Assembly: GCA_024743175.1 (NCBI GenBank)
Contig: JANSXA010000006.1
Location: 62,001 to 126,000, forward strand
Source: Pseudomonadaceae bacterium
GTDB lineage: Bacteria; Pseudomonadota; Gammaproteobacteria; Pseudomonadales; Azotimanducaceae
Length of the DNA stretch: 64,000 bases
Direction: 5' to 3'
The notes beneath the pieces are model-generated. The model did not search any database, had not been told where the DNA came from, and worked only from the letters and a program-made list of their open reading frames with translations. This document shows positions 25,708 to 35,087 of the stretch, piece by piece. Positions within the stretch are counted from its first letter, which is position 1, and every line of letters begins with the position of its first letter. The translations under genes were made by a program, and so were the position numbers.

Positions 25708-27258
25708 ATGCTGCTGCTTGATTGGCTGATTCTATTCAGTTACCTGTGTGGGATGTTGCTGCTGGCGGCTTACGTGGGACGTAAACAAGCCAACAGTACA
25801 GACTATTTCCTCGCCGGCCGCGGTATGGGCAGCGCCTCGCTTGCCGCATCGACTATGGCGACCCAGTGCTCAACCAACAGTCTGTTGGGCGCGCCTGCGT
25901 TTGTCGGCTTTACCCTCGGCGGTGGTCTGCTCTGGCTCCAATATGAACTTGCAGTACCTCTGGCGATGGCCGCGCTGATCTGGATTATCGTGCCAGCCAG
26001 ACAAGCTCGGGTAACGTCTATCTACGAAATTCTGGAACAACGCCTGGGTGTCGCCAGTCGCAGACTGGCCAGCGCTGCATTTCTGTTGTTTCGTGGTGTC
26101 GCTACAGGTGTCACCATTTATGGTGTTGCCCTGATTCTCAGCGCCATTCTTGGACTGTCGTTTACCTGGTCTGTCGTCTTGTTAATGGCCATAACCATTT
26201 TTTATGATGTGCTGGGTGGGCTGCGGGCGGTTGTGCTCAGCGATCTGATTCAACTCGCGCTGCTGGTGACAGCGGTCTGGGTCAGTGTATTTCTGCTGGC
26301 AGATGCCACCAGCTGGTCTGCTTTCTTCGAACACCGCACCGATACGCTGGTTAACGATTGGGGATTTACCGGCAACGACTATGGCTTCTGGCCTATGCTG
26401 ATTGGCGGCTTCTTTCTATACATGGCTTATTACGGGTGCGATCAGAGTCAGGCGCAGCGTGTGCTGGCCGCCGACAGCGATGCCGGTTCTCAACGTGTGC
26501 TGCTGTTAAACGGTTTACTGCGCTTTCCGCTGGTGTTCAGTTATTGCCTCCTAGGTATGGGGCTGGCGGCGTTTGCGAGTGCACATCCCGAATTCATCAA
26601 CACACTGCCGCAGACGTCAGCAGGCCAGCCTAATTTCAACATGGTTTTCCCAACTTATGTGATGAACTACTTTGCGCCGGGCTTTGTCGGCCTGGTCATG
26701 GTGGGATTGATTGCAGCAGCAATGTCCTCAGTTGATTCTGCAATCAATTCGCTGTCCGCAGCCACCATGGAAGATTTTGTCAAACCGTTCAAAGATTTAA
26801 ATGAACGGCAGACCCTTACGTACTCGCGGATCACCACTTTGTTGTGGGGGTTGTTCAGCATCGTGTTTTCTTTCCAGGTTGAGCAGATTGCACCCACTGT
26901 GCTCGAAGCCATCAATAAAATAGGTTCGATGGCCAACGGCCCATTGCTGGCGATGTTTGTAGTTGCACTGTTGCTAAGAGGAGTGAGTCAGAAAGCCGCA
27001 TTAAGCGGTTTTGCGGTTGGCTTGCTGGCCAACGTCGGGGTGGCCTTGTTTGTGCCCCAGGTGTCCTGGCTATGGTGGAATGTCATTGGCCTGGGTGCGT
27101 CCCTGCTGACCACGTTGACTCTACAAATGTTTCAGGGGATTGGCGTTAAACGCGCTTTCTATACTTATCCGACAAGGCGCCCAACAGTCACGGCGCTGAT
27201 CCTGATGGCTTTGCTGATTCTTGCCTGCTGTATCTATCTCGACCAGTTGGCGGGCTGA
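25708..27258 (+). CDS. Sodium:solute symporter (SSS family)
   Basis: A 516-aa inner-membrane protein with about 13 helices. Family signatures are the N-terminal STDYFLAGRGMGSASLAAS and the central PGFVGLVMVGLIAAAMSSVDSAINS, the sodium-site helix. The AAGG site ahead of ATG 25708 decides the start over a TTG nine bases upstream. It is divergent from the glucosylglycerate phosphorylase, so uptake of a sugar derivative is possible. The substrate cannot be read, and a role with the TonB receptor downstream is equally possible. Confidence 0.87.
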   Translation: MLLLDWLILFSYLCGMLLLAAYVGRKQANSTDYFLAGRGMGSASLAASTMATQCSTNSLLGAPAFVGFTLGGGLLWLQYELAVPLAMAALIWIIVPARQARVTSIYEILEQRLGVASRRLASAAFLLFRGVATGVTIYGVALILSAILGLSFTWSVVLLMAITIFYDVLGGLRAVVLSDLIQLALLVTAVWVSVFLLADATSWSAFFEHRTDTLVNDWGFTGNDYGFWPMLIGGFFLYMAYYGCDQSQAQRVLAADSDAGSQRVLLLNGLLRFPLVFSYCLLGMGLAAFASAHPEFINTLPQTSAGQPNFNMVFPTYVMNYFAPGFVGLVMVGLIAAAMSSVDSAINSLSAATMEDFVKPFKDLNERQTLTYSRITTLLWGLFSIVFSFQVEQIAPTVLEAINKIGSMANGPLLAMFVVALLLRGVSQKAALSGFAVGLLANVGVALFVPQVSWLWWNVIGLGASLLTTLTLQMFQGIGVKRAFYTYPTRRPTVTALILMALLILACCIYLDQLAG

Positions 27259-27355
27259 TCCAGCGTCGCGCACCAAAATGTGGCATTTGTCTGAAAACTC
27301 TCTAAGATGCCGCCAAGCTCTCTTGCACACGAGAGAGGTCAATGGAGAGTCCCAA

Positions 27356-29713
27356 ATGAAAAAAGCTATCAGACTGTTTTTGCCTGCCCTGTTGCTGTCA
27401 CCGCTGGCAGTTTCAGCTGCAGAACCGGTGATGGAAGAAGTTGTGGTTACAGCAACAAAAAGAGCCACAACCGCACAGGAGGTGCCGTTTTCTCTGAATG
27501 TTCAATCCCAGGAAGATATAAAGCGCGCCGGCGCCAGTAATATCGAAGAACTGTCGCGAAATATCGCCGGTCTGACCGTACAGAACCTCGGTCCAGGTCA
27601 GAGTCAGGTCGCGATTCGCGGCGTATCAGCGGGTCAGATTGTCCGCGACCAGCCGGGTGTGAAAGAACAGGTTGGTGTTTATCTGGATGAATCGGTGATT
27701 TCTCTTTCACTGTTCACCCCGGATTTTGATCTTTATGACCTTAATCGAGTTGAAACCCTGCGCGGGCCCCAAGGTACTATTTTCGGCTCGGGTTCCGTCG
27801 GCGGCACTATTCGCTACATCACGAATCAACCGGTCCTGGGTGAGACCGAGGGGTCGTTTGAGCTCGATCTGAACAGAGTTACGGACGGTGACATAGGTGG
27901 TCATGCAAAAGGCATGATCAACCTGCCGATCGGTGATACTGCTGCATTACGTCTGGTGGGTTACACCAACCAATATCCTGGTTTTATCGATGCGCGTACG
28001 GAAAACGGTAAGAAAGACGATGTGAATGACGGCACCAGCAATGGTATCCGTGCGGCACTTCGATTCGAGCCAAACGATATGTTGGCGATTACACCGCGTA
28101 TTGTTTATCAGGAAATTGAAACTGACGGTTTCAATCGACAGGAATCGTTCAACCTGTTTGCCAACCCCTTCACAACCACACGACCAGCTATACGACTAGA
28201 TGAGCGTGAACAGTATCTGCTTCTGGACGAGGCTTTTGAAGATGAAACGCTGCTGGCTGACGTTACGGTTGAAGCCAGTTTTGATGGTTTTGATCTGACC
28301 TCGGTCACCAGTTATACCGAACGTGACATTCTTGTCAGTCGGGATGCCAGTGCTTTGACTGGCAGTGTATCGGTTGACCTGGGTTTTCCGGAATCAGCTG
28401 TCACTATTCCCTCAAACCTGCGGGATACAACAGATGTAGAGCAAATCACTCAGGAGCTGCGTATCAGTTCAAATGATGACGGTAAACTGTTCTGGTTGTT
28501 TGGTGTGTTCTACTCGGATACCGAACGTGAATATCGTCAGCGCCTGCCAACCTCAGGGTATGATGCCGTGACTGATGCAGTGCTTGGTGCAGGCACGGCT
28601 GCAGGTGTTGCTAACGGATTCCCTGCAGACTCTCCGTTCAACTCAGATCTGCCTTACGACATTGAACAGTTGGCAGTATTTGGCGAGATCACTTACGACT
28701 TCAGCGAAGATTTCCGCGTGACCGTTGGTGGTAGATGGTATGACTTTGAAGAAGAACGCACGATTACAACCGGCGGCTTGTTTGCCGCTGGTGATTCCGG
28801 TGTTGTAGATAAAACCGAATCTGACGGTTTTAACCCTCGCGTTCTGGCCAGTTATGATTTGAACGATGCAGTAACACTGAATGCGCAAGCCGCTCAGGGT
28901 TTTCGTCTTGGTGGTGTGAACGATCCATTGAACACCGCACTGTGTACGCCAGGTGACCAGGCGACGTTTGGCAGCTTCCAGGCTTATGATGACGAAACCA
29001 TGTGGAACTATGAACTGGGGCTCAAAGCTGTTTTCGACAATGGCATAACGCTGCAGGCGGCTGCATTTCATGCTGAAATCGAAGATCTGCAGGTGACCCT
29101 GGATGCCGGATCCTGTTCTTCGCGAATATCGTTTAACGTCGAAGATGCGCATTCAACAGGCTTCGAAATTGAAGTGACAGCTAATCCGTTAGAAGGGCTT
29201 GAGCTTGGCCTGTCGGGCAGCATTGCTGAATCTGAGTTTGACAGCACAGTACGCTCCGAAACCGGTGACGTTCTGGGGGGCGTTGAAGATGGCAACCGCC
29301 TGGCTTCCGTACCTGAGTTTCAGATGTCGGGTAACGCAACCTATACAGTGCCAACGCAGTGGTTTGATGGTGCAAGCTTCTTTGTACAGGCAACAGTGCA
29401 GCATGTGGGTGATCGCATCACTCAACCCAGTGATCAGGTAGCCGGCGCTGGCGCTTTTGTCAGCGGATTGCCATTTGCGGGAGCAACAGGTACAGAAGTC
29501 ACCAATATTGACCTCGAACTCGATCCATACACGCTGGTGAATCTGAACGCCGGATTTATCAGCCAGAACTGGGAAGCAGTGTTGTACGTGAATAACGCAA
29601 CGGACGAAAACGCAGATCTGTCTTTTGACAGGGAGCGTGGTGGACGTGCACGTCTGGGTTTCCGTACAAACATGCCACGTACCCTGGGTGTCACCTACCG
29701 GCGTTTCTTCTAA
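27356..29713 (+). CDS. TonB-dependent outer-membrane receptor
   Basis: A 785-aa receptor. The signal peptide covers residues 1-21 (ending VSAAE), followed by a clear TonB box EEVVVTATKR. The plug domain includes VETLRGPQGTIFGSGSVGG and GTIRYITN; the barrel ends VTYRRFF. ATG 27356 follows a GGAGAG ribosome site, and the longer upstream frame overlaps the symporter and is rejected. A 6-bp hairpin (27318-27323 with 27332-27337) lies in the leader just upstream. It is the second TonB receptor of the window, and its substrate is unknown. Confidence 0.9.
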   Translation: MKKAIRLFLPALLLSPLAVSAAEPVMEEVVVTATKRATTAQEVPFSLNVQSQEDIKRAGASNIEELSRNIAGLTVQNLGPGQSQVAIRGVSAGQIVRDQPGVKEQVGVYLDESVISLSLFTPDFDLYDLNRVETLRGPQGTIFGSGSVGGTIRYITNQPVLGETEGSFELDLNRVTDGDIGGHAKGMINLPIGDTAALRLVGYTNQYPGFIDARTENGKKDDVNDGTSNGIRAALRFEPNDMLAITPRIVYQEIETDGFNRQESFNLFANPFTTTRPAIRLDEREQYLLLDEAFEDETLLADVTVEASFDGFDLTSVTSYTERDILVSRDASALTGSVSVDLGFPESAVTIPSNLRDTTDVEQITQELRISSNDDGKLFWLFGVFYSDTEREYRQRLPTSGYDAVTDAVLGAGTAAGVANGFPADSPFNSDLPYDIEQLAVFGEITYDFSEDFRVTVGGRWYDFEEERTITTGGLFAAGDSGVVDKTESDGFNPRVLASYDLNDAVTLNAQAAQGFRLGGVNDPLNTALCTPGDQATFGSFQAYDDETMWNYELGLKAVFDNGITLQAAAFHAEIEDLQVTLDAGSCSSRISFNVEDAHSTGFEIEVTANPLEGLELGLSGSIAESEFDSTVRSETGDVLGGVEDGNRLASVPEFQMSGNATYTVPTQWFDGASFFVQATVQHVGDRITQPSDQVAGAGAFVSGLPFAGATGTEVTNIDLELDPYTLVNLNAGFISQNWEAVLYVNNATDENADLSFDRERGGRARLGFRTNMPRTLGVTYRRFF

Positions 29714-29763
29714 ACGCCTGGTCAGGCGGCAAGCCTTAAGTATCGGGGCGCGCTTGCGCTCCG

Positions 29764-30558
29764 TTACTTCCCCTTGAATTCCGGTGTCCGCCTTTCGACA
29801 AATGACTGCACACCTTCGTTGAAGTCCTGTGACTTGAACAGATTGAGCACAGACATCAGCACATGATGGGAATGGCTTTCGAAATCCTGAGTTAAGCCGT
29901 GTCGAAAAAGACGCTTGATCTCAGCAATGGCCAGCGGTGCATTGCCTGCAATTTTTTCCGCCCACTGGTCCACCGTGCTGGAGAATTCTGCTTCCGGGCA
30001 GGCGGTGTTGGCCAGTCCGTACTCAACGGCGGTGTGTGCATCCATGTTGTCACCCAGCATGGCTACCTCGCAGGCTTTTGCCCAACCTAACAATCGCGGC
30101 AGATACCAGGTACCACCACTTTCAGGCACAACTCCCATTCTCGCGAACCCTGGCATCAGCACCGCAGCTTCGCTCATGATGCGCATATCGCAGCCCAGGG
30201 CCAGGTCTAAACCATACCCGGCAGCGACACCGTTGATGGCGCCGATGACCGGGGTGTCCATACGCTGCAGAGTGACGGTGCAGATTTCACGGGTTGAATA
30301 GTGCCTTGCGCCCGCGGAAGCAAGGTCTGAGCCGCCGATACCTTCCCCTGATGCAGCTTGTTTGAGATCCAGTCCCGAGCAGAAGCCGCGACCGGCACCG
30401 GTCAACACCACAACGCGCACGTCAGCGGCATCGTCCGCGGCCTTAAAAGCCTCGTTAAGTTCTGCCAGCATATTGGAGGTGATTGCGTTCATGACCTCCG
30501 GTCGGTTCAACGTAATCCAGCGCACGTGACCACTGTCTTCGATAAGCACTTCGTTCAT
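29764..30558 (-). CDS. Enoyl-CoA hydratase/isomerase (crotonase) family protein
   Basis: A 264-aa crotonase. The oxyanion-hole residues are in GAGRGFCSGLDL and the later INGVAAGYGLDLALGCD. At the two canonical hydratase Glu sites it has Asp (in GLDLALGCD) and Gly (MPGFARMG). A Glu is present in VVPESGGTW, where isomerase-type members hold their acid. It could thus be an isomerase or hydrolase rather than a standard hydratase. A GGGGAG ribosome site precedes the ATG. It follows the 8-oxoguanine deaminase by 41 bp on the same strand, without an obvious functional link. Confidence 0.82.
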   Translation of the reverse strand: MNEVLIEDSGHVRWITLNRPEVMNAITSNMLAELNEAFKAADDAADVRVVVLTGAGRGFCSGLDLKQAASGEGIGGSDLASAGARHYSTREICTVTLQRMDTPVIGAINGVAAGYGLDLALGCDMRIMSEAAVLMPGFARMGVVPESGGTWYLPRLLGWAKACEVAMLGDNMDAHTAVEYGLANTACPEAEFSSTVDQWAEKIAGNAPLAIAEIKRLFRHGLTQDFESHSHHVLMSVLNLFKSQDFNEGVQSFVERRTPEFKGK

Positions 30559-30599
30559 AGCCGTCTCCCCAGGTGTCTAAATAATGCAGTATACAAATT

Positions 30600-31970
30600 T
30601 CAAAGCGCAGCCCACAGCTTGCGCGCCTGTTGCTGGTGCCTGGCCATCAGTTCGCCAAGGTCAGTATTCACCAGGGCGCCGTGCTGTATGCGCCACTGAC
30701 CATTTATCATGACCGCTTCAGCCCTGTGCGCACCGCTCAGGATCAGAGCTGCCAGCGGATCATCGCTGCCACTGAAGCGAAGCTGGTCCAGCTTGAATAA
30801 GGCAATATCAGCGGCGGCACCAGGCACCAGGCGACCCAGTTCTGAGCGATGTAGCAGGTTTGCGCCGCCCTGTGTAGCCCAGCGTAAAGCGTCCAGGTGC
30901 GAGGTCAGGTTATCTGTTGATGCCTCCTGAGATTCAGCCAGGCGCTGTATCAACAACGCCTGGCGCACTTCCTGTATCAGATTCGAACAGTCGTTGGAGG
31001 CAGAACCATCAACCCCCAGGCCGACATTGACACCCGCTGCTTCCAGAGCGGCGGCTGGGCAGATTCCTGATGCGAGAATCATATTTGAACTGGGACAGTG
31101 GCTCACGCCGCAGCCGGCGCTACCCAGTCGTTTAATTTCCTGACTGTCAAAGTGAATACCGTGTGCAAACCAGGCTTTCGAATTGATCCAGCCTAATTGT
31201 TGCAGGTAGTCGACCGGTCGAAGACCAGAATGTTGCAGACAAAACTCGGTTTCATCGTGAGTTTCAGCCAGATGGGTGTGCAGCAGCACATCGTGCTCGT
31301 CGGCCAGCGTTGCGCAGGCCTGCATGAGTTCAGCGGTGACGGAAAATGGTGAGCAGGGCGCCAGAGCGATCTGGGTCATGGCAAAGGGTGTGCTCTGATG
31401 GTGGTCGCGGATAAGCCGCTCGCACTCATCCAGAATAGTTTGCTCGGCTTGTACGATATGGTCCGGTGGCAGGCCGCCAGAAGACTGCCCCAGACTCATG
31501 GAGCCTCTGGTCAACACCACACGCATACCCAGACGATCAGCCGCGTGAACCTGCCTGTCGATGGCTTCGTCCAGCTGGTCTGAGAAGACGTAGTGATGAT
31601 CGGTGGTAGTGGTGCACCCGGACAGCATGAGTTCTGCCAGGGCCAGTTCAGTGGCAATCTCAACCATATCGTTGGTCAGATTAGCCCAGAGTGGATAAAG
31701 GGCGGTCAGCCAGGCAAACAGAGGTTTGTTGAGTGCACTTTTGTGGGCCCGGGTCAGTGTCTGGTAAAAATGGTGGTGGGTGTTAATCAGACCAGGCAGC
31801 AGAACCATATCGCTGGCGTCAATAGTCACATCAATTGGGTGACTGGGTGTTTCACCTGCTGCCAGTACCTGTGCAATTGTATTGCCGGATATGATCAGGC
31901 CGCCGTCTGCGCGCCCCGGCACCTGTCCGTCAAAACTGGCGCAGGGGTTTCTGATCCAGGTTGTGGTCAT
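30600..31970 (-). CDS. 8-oxoguanine deaminase (amidohydrolase)
   Basis: A 456-aa metal-dependent amidohydrolase. The metal-binding GLINTHHHFYQTLTRAHK near residue 58 is the pattern of 8-oxoguanine deaminases; further ligands lie in LLHTHLAETHDE, WFAHGIHF and GLGVDGSASND. The enzyme converts 8-oxoguanine to urate, with possible action on related pyrimidines or triazines. ATG 31970 is chosen over a TTG two codons upstream. Its product feeds directly into the urate pathway encoded at 38.5-49 kb. It lies 20 bp downstream of the purine permease, so the two form an operon. Confidence 0.85.
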   Translation of the reverse strand: MTTTWIRNPCASFDGQVPGRADGGLIISGNTIAQVLAAGETPSHPIDVTIDASDMVLLPGLINTHHHFYQTLTRAHKSALNKPLFAWLTALYPLWANLTNDMVEIATELALAELMLSGCTTTTDHHYVFSDQLDEAIDRQVHAADRLGMRVVLTRGSMSLGQSSGGLPPDHIVQAEQTILDECERLIRDHHQSTPFAMTQIALAPCSPFSVTAELMQACATLADEHDVLLHTHLAETHDETEFCLQHSGLRPVDYLQQLGWINSKAWFAHGIHFDSQEIKRLGSAGCGVSHCPSSNMILASGICPAAALEAAGVNVGLGVDGSASNDCSNLIQEVRQALLIQRLAESQEASTDNLTSHLDALRWATQGGANLLHRSELGRLVPGAAADIALFKLDQLRFSGSDDPLAALILSGAHRAEAVMINGQWRIQHGALVNTDLGELMARHQQQARKLWAAL

Positions 31971-31990
31971 GAGCAAGCTACCGGCATTAT

Positions 31991-33286
31991 TTAGAGGAAT
32001 ATGAACTTAGCGATGAATATTGTGGCGATAACATACACAGCTGCCGGGCATTGGCGTGCGCCGCCACTGCCCAGTTTTATACCGGCGTAACTGATGAACC
32101 CGATACCTATGCCATCAGCAATGGAGAAAGACAGTGGCATTGCCAGTGCTGTGATGACTGCCGGTGCAGATTCAGTGATGTCCTGCCAATTCAGGTCTGC
32201 GAGACCTTTTGCCATCAGGCAGGCAACAAACAACAGCGCGGATGCGGTTGCGTAGCCGGGAATGCTTTGTGCCAGAGGTGCAAAAAACAGGCAGGCAAGA
32301 AAGATCAGACCAACAAAAACGGCCGTCAGACCCGTGCGCCCACCGGCTTCAACGCCCGCGCCGCTCTCAATGTAGCTGGTTGTGGAAGACGTCCCTGCCA
32401 GTGCCCCCAGCACTGTTGCACCTGAATCTGCCAGCAAGGCTTTGCCCAGGCGCGGGAGCTTGCCATTCTCATCCACTAAATCCGCTCGTGTTGCCACTCC
32501 AACCATAGTGCCAGCGGTGTCAAACACGTCGACAAGGAGCAAGGTAATGATCACTGTGACCATGGTGATGTTGAAAGCGGCTGCAATATCGAGCTGCAGA
32601 AATACCGGAGCGGCCGAAGGCGGTAAGGCGATAATGCCCTGAAATTCCGCGTCGCCGGTCAGCCAGCCGATAACCGTGACGCCAAGCATGCCAATGATGA
32701 CTGCACCAACAACCTTTCTTGCAGTGAGGGCGACGATAAGAAAAAAGCCGAACAGACAGAGAAACGCTGGCGCAGCGGTCAGGTCACCGAGGCTGACAAG
32801 TGTAGCGGGATGATCAACGATAATGCCGGCGTTGCGCAAAGCGATGAATCCGATAAACAGTCCGATACCGGCAGCGATGCCCAGTTTCAGGTTCCGCGGA
32901 ATAGCGTTAATCAACCATTCGCGTAGCGGCAGCAGGCTCAGGATGACAAACAGGATGCCGGACAGAAACACAGCGCCCAGAGCAGCCTGCCAGGTGTGTC
33001 CCATGCCCAGGACAACGGCAAAGGTAAAAAACGCGTTCTGTCCCATCCCGGGCGCCTGGGCAATCGGATAATTGCCCAGCAGCCCCATGAGAATAGAGCC
33101 CACTGCTGCTGCGATACAGGTCGCCACAAAAACCGCGCCGAAATCCATCCCTGCTTGTGACAGCACCGAGGGATTGACCACGGTGATATAAGCCATTGTC
33201 AGGAAAGTGGTAAATGCAGCAGCGCCTTCAATACGGATACTGGTGCCGCGTTCAGAGAGCTGAAAAAAATGATCAATAGAAGGCAT
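31991..33286 (-). CDS. AzgA-type NCS2 guanine/hypoxanthine/adenine permease
   Basis: A 431-aa inner-membrane protein with about 12-14 helices. Family motifs: TFLTMAYITVVNPSVLSQAG at the start, APGMGQNAFFTFAV, VDVFDTAGTMVGV, and GGRTGLTAVFVGLIFL near the end. These AzgA-like NCS2 proteins import purine bases with protons. It is the only recognisable base importer in the purine island, and it lies divergent from ureD with 292 bp between. No riboswitch or clear operator is seen in that gap. Confidence 0.9.
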   Translation of the reverse strand: MPSIDHFFQLSERGTSIRIEGAAAFTTFLTMAYITVVNPSVLSQAGMDFGAVFVATCIAAAVGSILMGLLGNYPIAQAPGMGQNAFFTFAVVLGMGHTWQAALGAVFLSGILFVILSLLPLREWLINAIPRNLKLGIAAGIGLFIGFIALRNAGIIVDHPATLVSLGDLTAAPAFLCLFGFFLIVALTARKVVGAVIIGMLGVTVIGWLTGDAEFQGIIALPPSAAPVFLQLDIAAAFNITMVTVIITLLLVDVFDTAGTMVGVATRADLVDENGKLPRLGKALLADSGATVLGALAGTSSTTSYIESGAGVEAGGRTGLTAVFVGLIFLACLFFAPLAQSIPGYATASALLFVACLMAKGLADLNWQDITESAPAVITALAMPLSFSIADGIGIGFISYAGIKLGSGGARQCPAAVYVIATIFIAKFIFL

Positions 33287-33578
33287 GGGTGATCTCGCAG
33301 GCGCGGCGGGGTGTATAGTTATTGGTCAGAAGCCGCAGCCTGGGGTTACCTTATCGCGATATCTCTTGCGCGCCAATACTGCGCACCGGCAGAGTCAGGA
33401 AAGAGATTGTTTCGAAACCCACGCGAGGGTTCTACAGCACCAATATTGTTCGCGTTGTTTGCCTGTGCACTGATTTGGCGCGTCGGTCTGTCAACACGGC
33501 ACGAATTTCCGCGAACGCTGATGGACGGCGATAGAAAGCTTGCGCACAATGATGTGGAACGCTTTTGGTTTTCTCAAG

Positions 33579-34436
33579 ATGACAGCAGATCCATACACAG
33601 TCGCAGATCCCGGGCTGAACCCAAGCGGGGTTCAGCAGGGATGGCGAGCGAGTCTGAGTCTGGACTATTCGCAGGCGGGCGCGCGGACACTTTTATCACA
33701 TCAGCATTATGGCCCATTACGCGTACAACGGCCTTTCTTCCCTGAAGGCGGTGTGAATCACACCTATGTGCTGCATCCGCCCGGCGGTATGGTCGGGGAT
33801 GATCTTCTGCAGATTCATGCTTCCGTTGACACCTCTGCACACGCTCTGATCACTACGCCTGGAGCGACAAAGGCCTATCGCAATGTGTGCACACAATCGC
33901 AATTAAATACATCGTTGCGGGTGGACGGCATTCTCGAATGGTTGCCTCAGGAGGTTATTCTGTTTGATAACAGCAAGCTCAGCAGCCAGACACAAATCAG
34001 ATTGGGGCCGCAAGCGCGTTTAATCAGTTGGGAAATCATCTGCCTTGGGCGTCCCGCGGGGGATTTACCCTTTGATGAGGGTTTCGCGCGGTTCCTGACA
34101 ACAGTAGAAAGTCCAGCAGGCAGGGTGTTACACGATAATCTTTTGCTCGATGCAAAATCACCACTAATACGCTCACCCTGGGGGTTGAATCAGAACACGG
34201 CGATTGGCGTAATGCTTGCATATCCCGGAGACATCAATCTGCGGGATAAGGTGCGGGAGGTGCTTCATGCAAACAACCTTGCTGTTGGTGTTACCTTGTT
34301 AGACAGTCTGCTTGTGATCCGGGGCATGGCTGCCCAGGCGCAGAATCTGCGGCGTGTATTTGTTCAGGTCTGGGAAGCCATCCGACCGATCCTGCTCAGA
34401 CGTGAAGCCTGCCTGCCGAGAATCTGGAATACATAG
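33579..34436 (+). CDS. ureD: Urease accessory protein UreD
   Basis: A 285-aa scaffold that binds the urease apoprotein with UreF and UreG for nickel insertion. Family motifs: GWRASLSLDYSQAG, HYGPLRVQRPFFPEG, YVLHPPGGMVGDD and TTPGATKAYRN. Possible starts are TTG 33540, ATG 33549 and ATG 33579; the last fits the family length best, though its ribosome site is weak. It is the first gene of ureD-ureAB-ureC-ureE-ureF-ureG. The 292 bp upstream, shared with the purine permease, should hold both promoters, but none is convincing by eye. Confidence 0.88.
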   Translation: MTADPYTVADPGLNPSGVQQGWRASLSLDYSQAGARTLLSHQHYGPLRVQRPFFPEGGVNHTYVLHPPGGMVGDDLLQIHASVDTSAHALITTPGATKAYRNVCTQSQLNTSLRVDGILEWLPQEVILFDNSKLSSQTQIRLGPQARLISWEIICLGRPAGDLPFDEGFARFLTTVESPAGRVLHDNLLLDAKSPLIRSPWGLNQNTAIGVMLAYPGDINLRDKVREVLHANNLAVGVTLLDSLLVIRGMAAQAQNLRRVFVQVWEAIRPILLRREACLPRIWNT

Positions 34437-34457
34437 ATCGCGATAGAGAGAGAACAG

Positions 34458-35087
34458 ATGGAACTCACACCCAGAGAAAAAGACAAACTGCTCCTTTTTA
34501 CCGCAGCTCTGGTAGCAGAAGGGCGACTCGCCCGAGGTGTCAAACTCAATTACCCCGAAGCGGTTGCGCTGATTTCGAACGCCATTGTGGAAGGTGCGCG
34601 CGATGGGCGCCGGGTAGCAGATCTGATGCATTACGGTACAACCTTGTTAAGTGCTGATCAGGTCATGGAAGGTGTTGCGGAAATGATTCACGAGGTGCAG
34701 GTTGAAGCGACTTTCCCGGATGGCACAAAGCTGGTGACGGTACACAATCCAATTCCACACGAACCGGGTCTGGTTCCAGGAGAAGTGTTGGTTGATGAAG
34801 GTGAGATCGAATTGAACGTTGGTTTGCACACGCTGTCGATTACTGTCGCCAACTCAGGGGATCGACCGGTTCAGGTAGGCTCGCATTACCACTTCTATGA
34901 AACCAATAACGCGCTGCTGTTTGACCGTGAGTCCACGCGTGGCATGCGTTTAAACATAGCTGCGGGAACAGCCGTGCGCTTTGAACCCGGTCAGGAGCGC
35001 GATGTTGAGCTGGTTGCCTTTGCCGGAGAGCGAAAAGCGTTTGGCTTTCAGGGCAGGGTGATGGGTGACCTTGGAGACTCTCAATAA
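34458..35087 (+). CDS. ureAB: Urease gamma-beta fusion subunit (UreA-UreB)
   Basis: A 209-aa fusion of the two small urease subunits, normally separate in proteobacteria. Residues 1-100 are UreA ([40 protein letters not shown]). After a short linker near 100-108, the UreB part follows ([45 protein letters not shown]). There is no frameshift or stop between. Helicobacter ureases also have such a fusion. The stop overlaps the ureC start by one base. Confidence 0.92.
   Translation: MELTPREKDKLLLFTAALVAEGRLARGVKLNYPEAVALISNAIVEGARDGRRVADLMHYGTTLLSADQVMEGVAEMIHEVQVEATFPDGTKLVTVHNPIPHEPGLVPGEVLVDEGEIELNVGLHTLSITVANSGDRPVQVGSHYHFYETNNALLFDRESTRGMRLNIAAGTAVRFEPGQERDVELVAFAGERKAFGFQGRVMGDLGDSQ

Noticed and set aside
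27318-27337. 6-bp hairpin in the leader of the second TonB receptor, considered as a riboswitch
   Set aside because: Too short and simple; no conserved riboswitch core is recognisable.
29715-29728. Hairpin directly after the second TonB receptor stop
   Set aside because: The 6-bp arms leave only a two-base loop and no T-tract follows, so a terminator is not supported.
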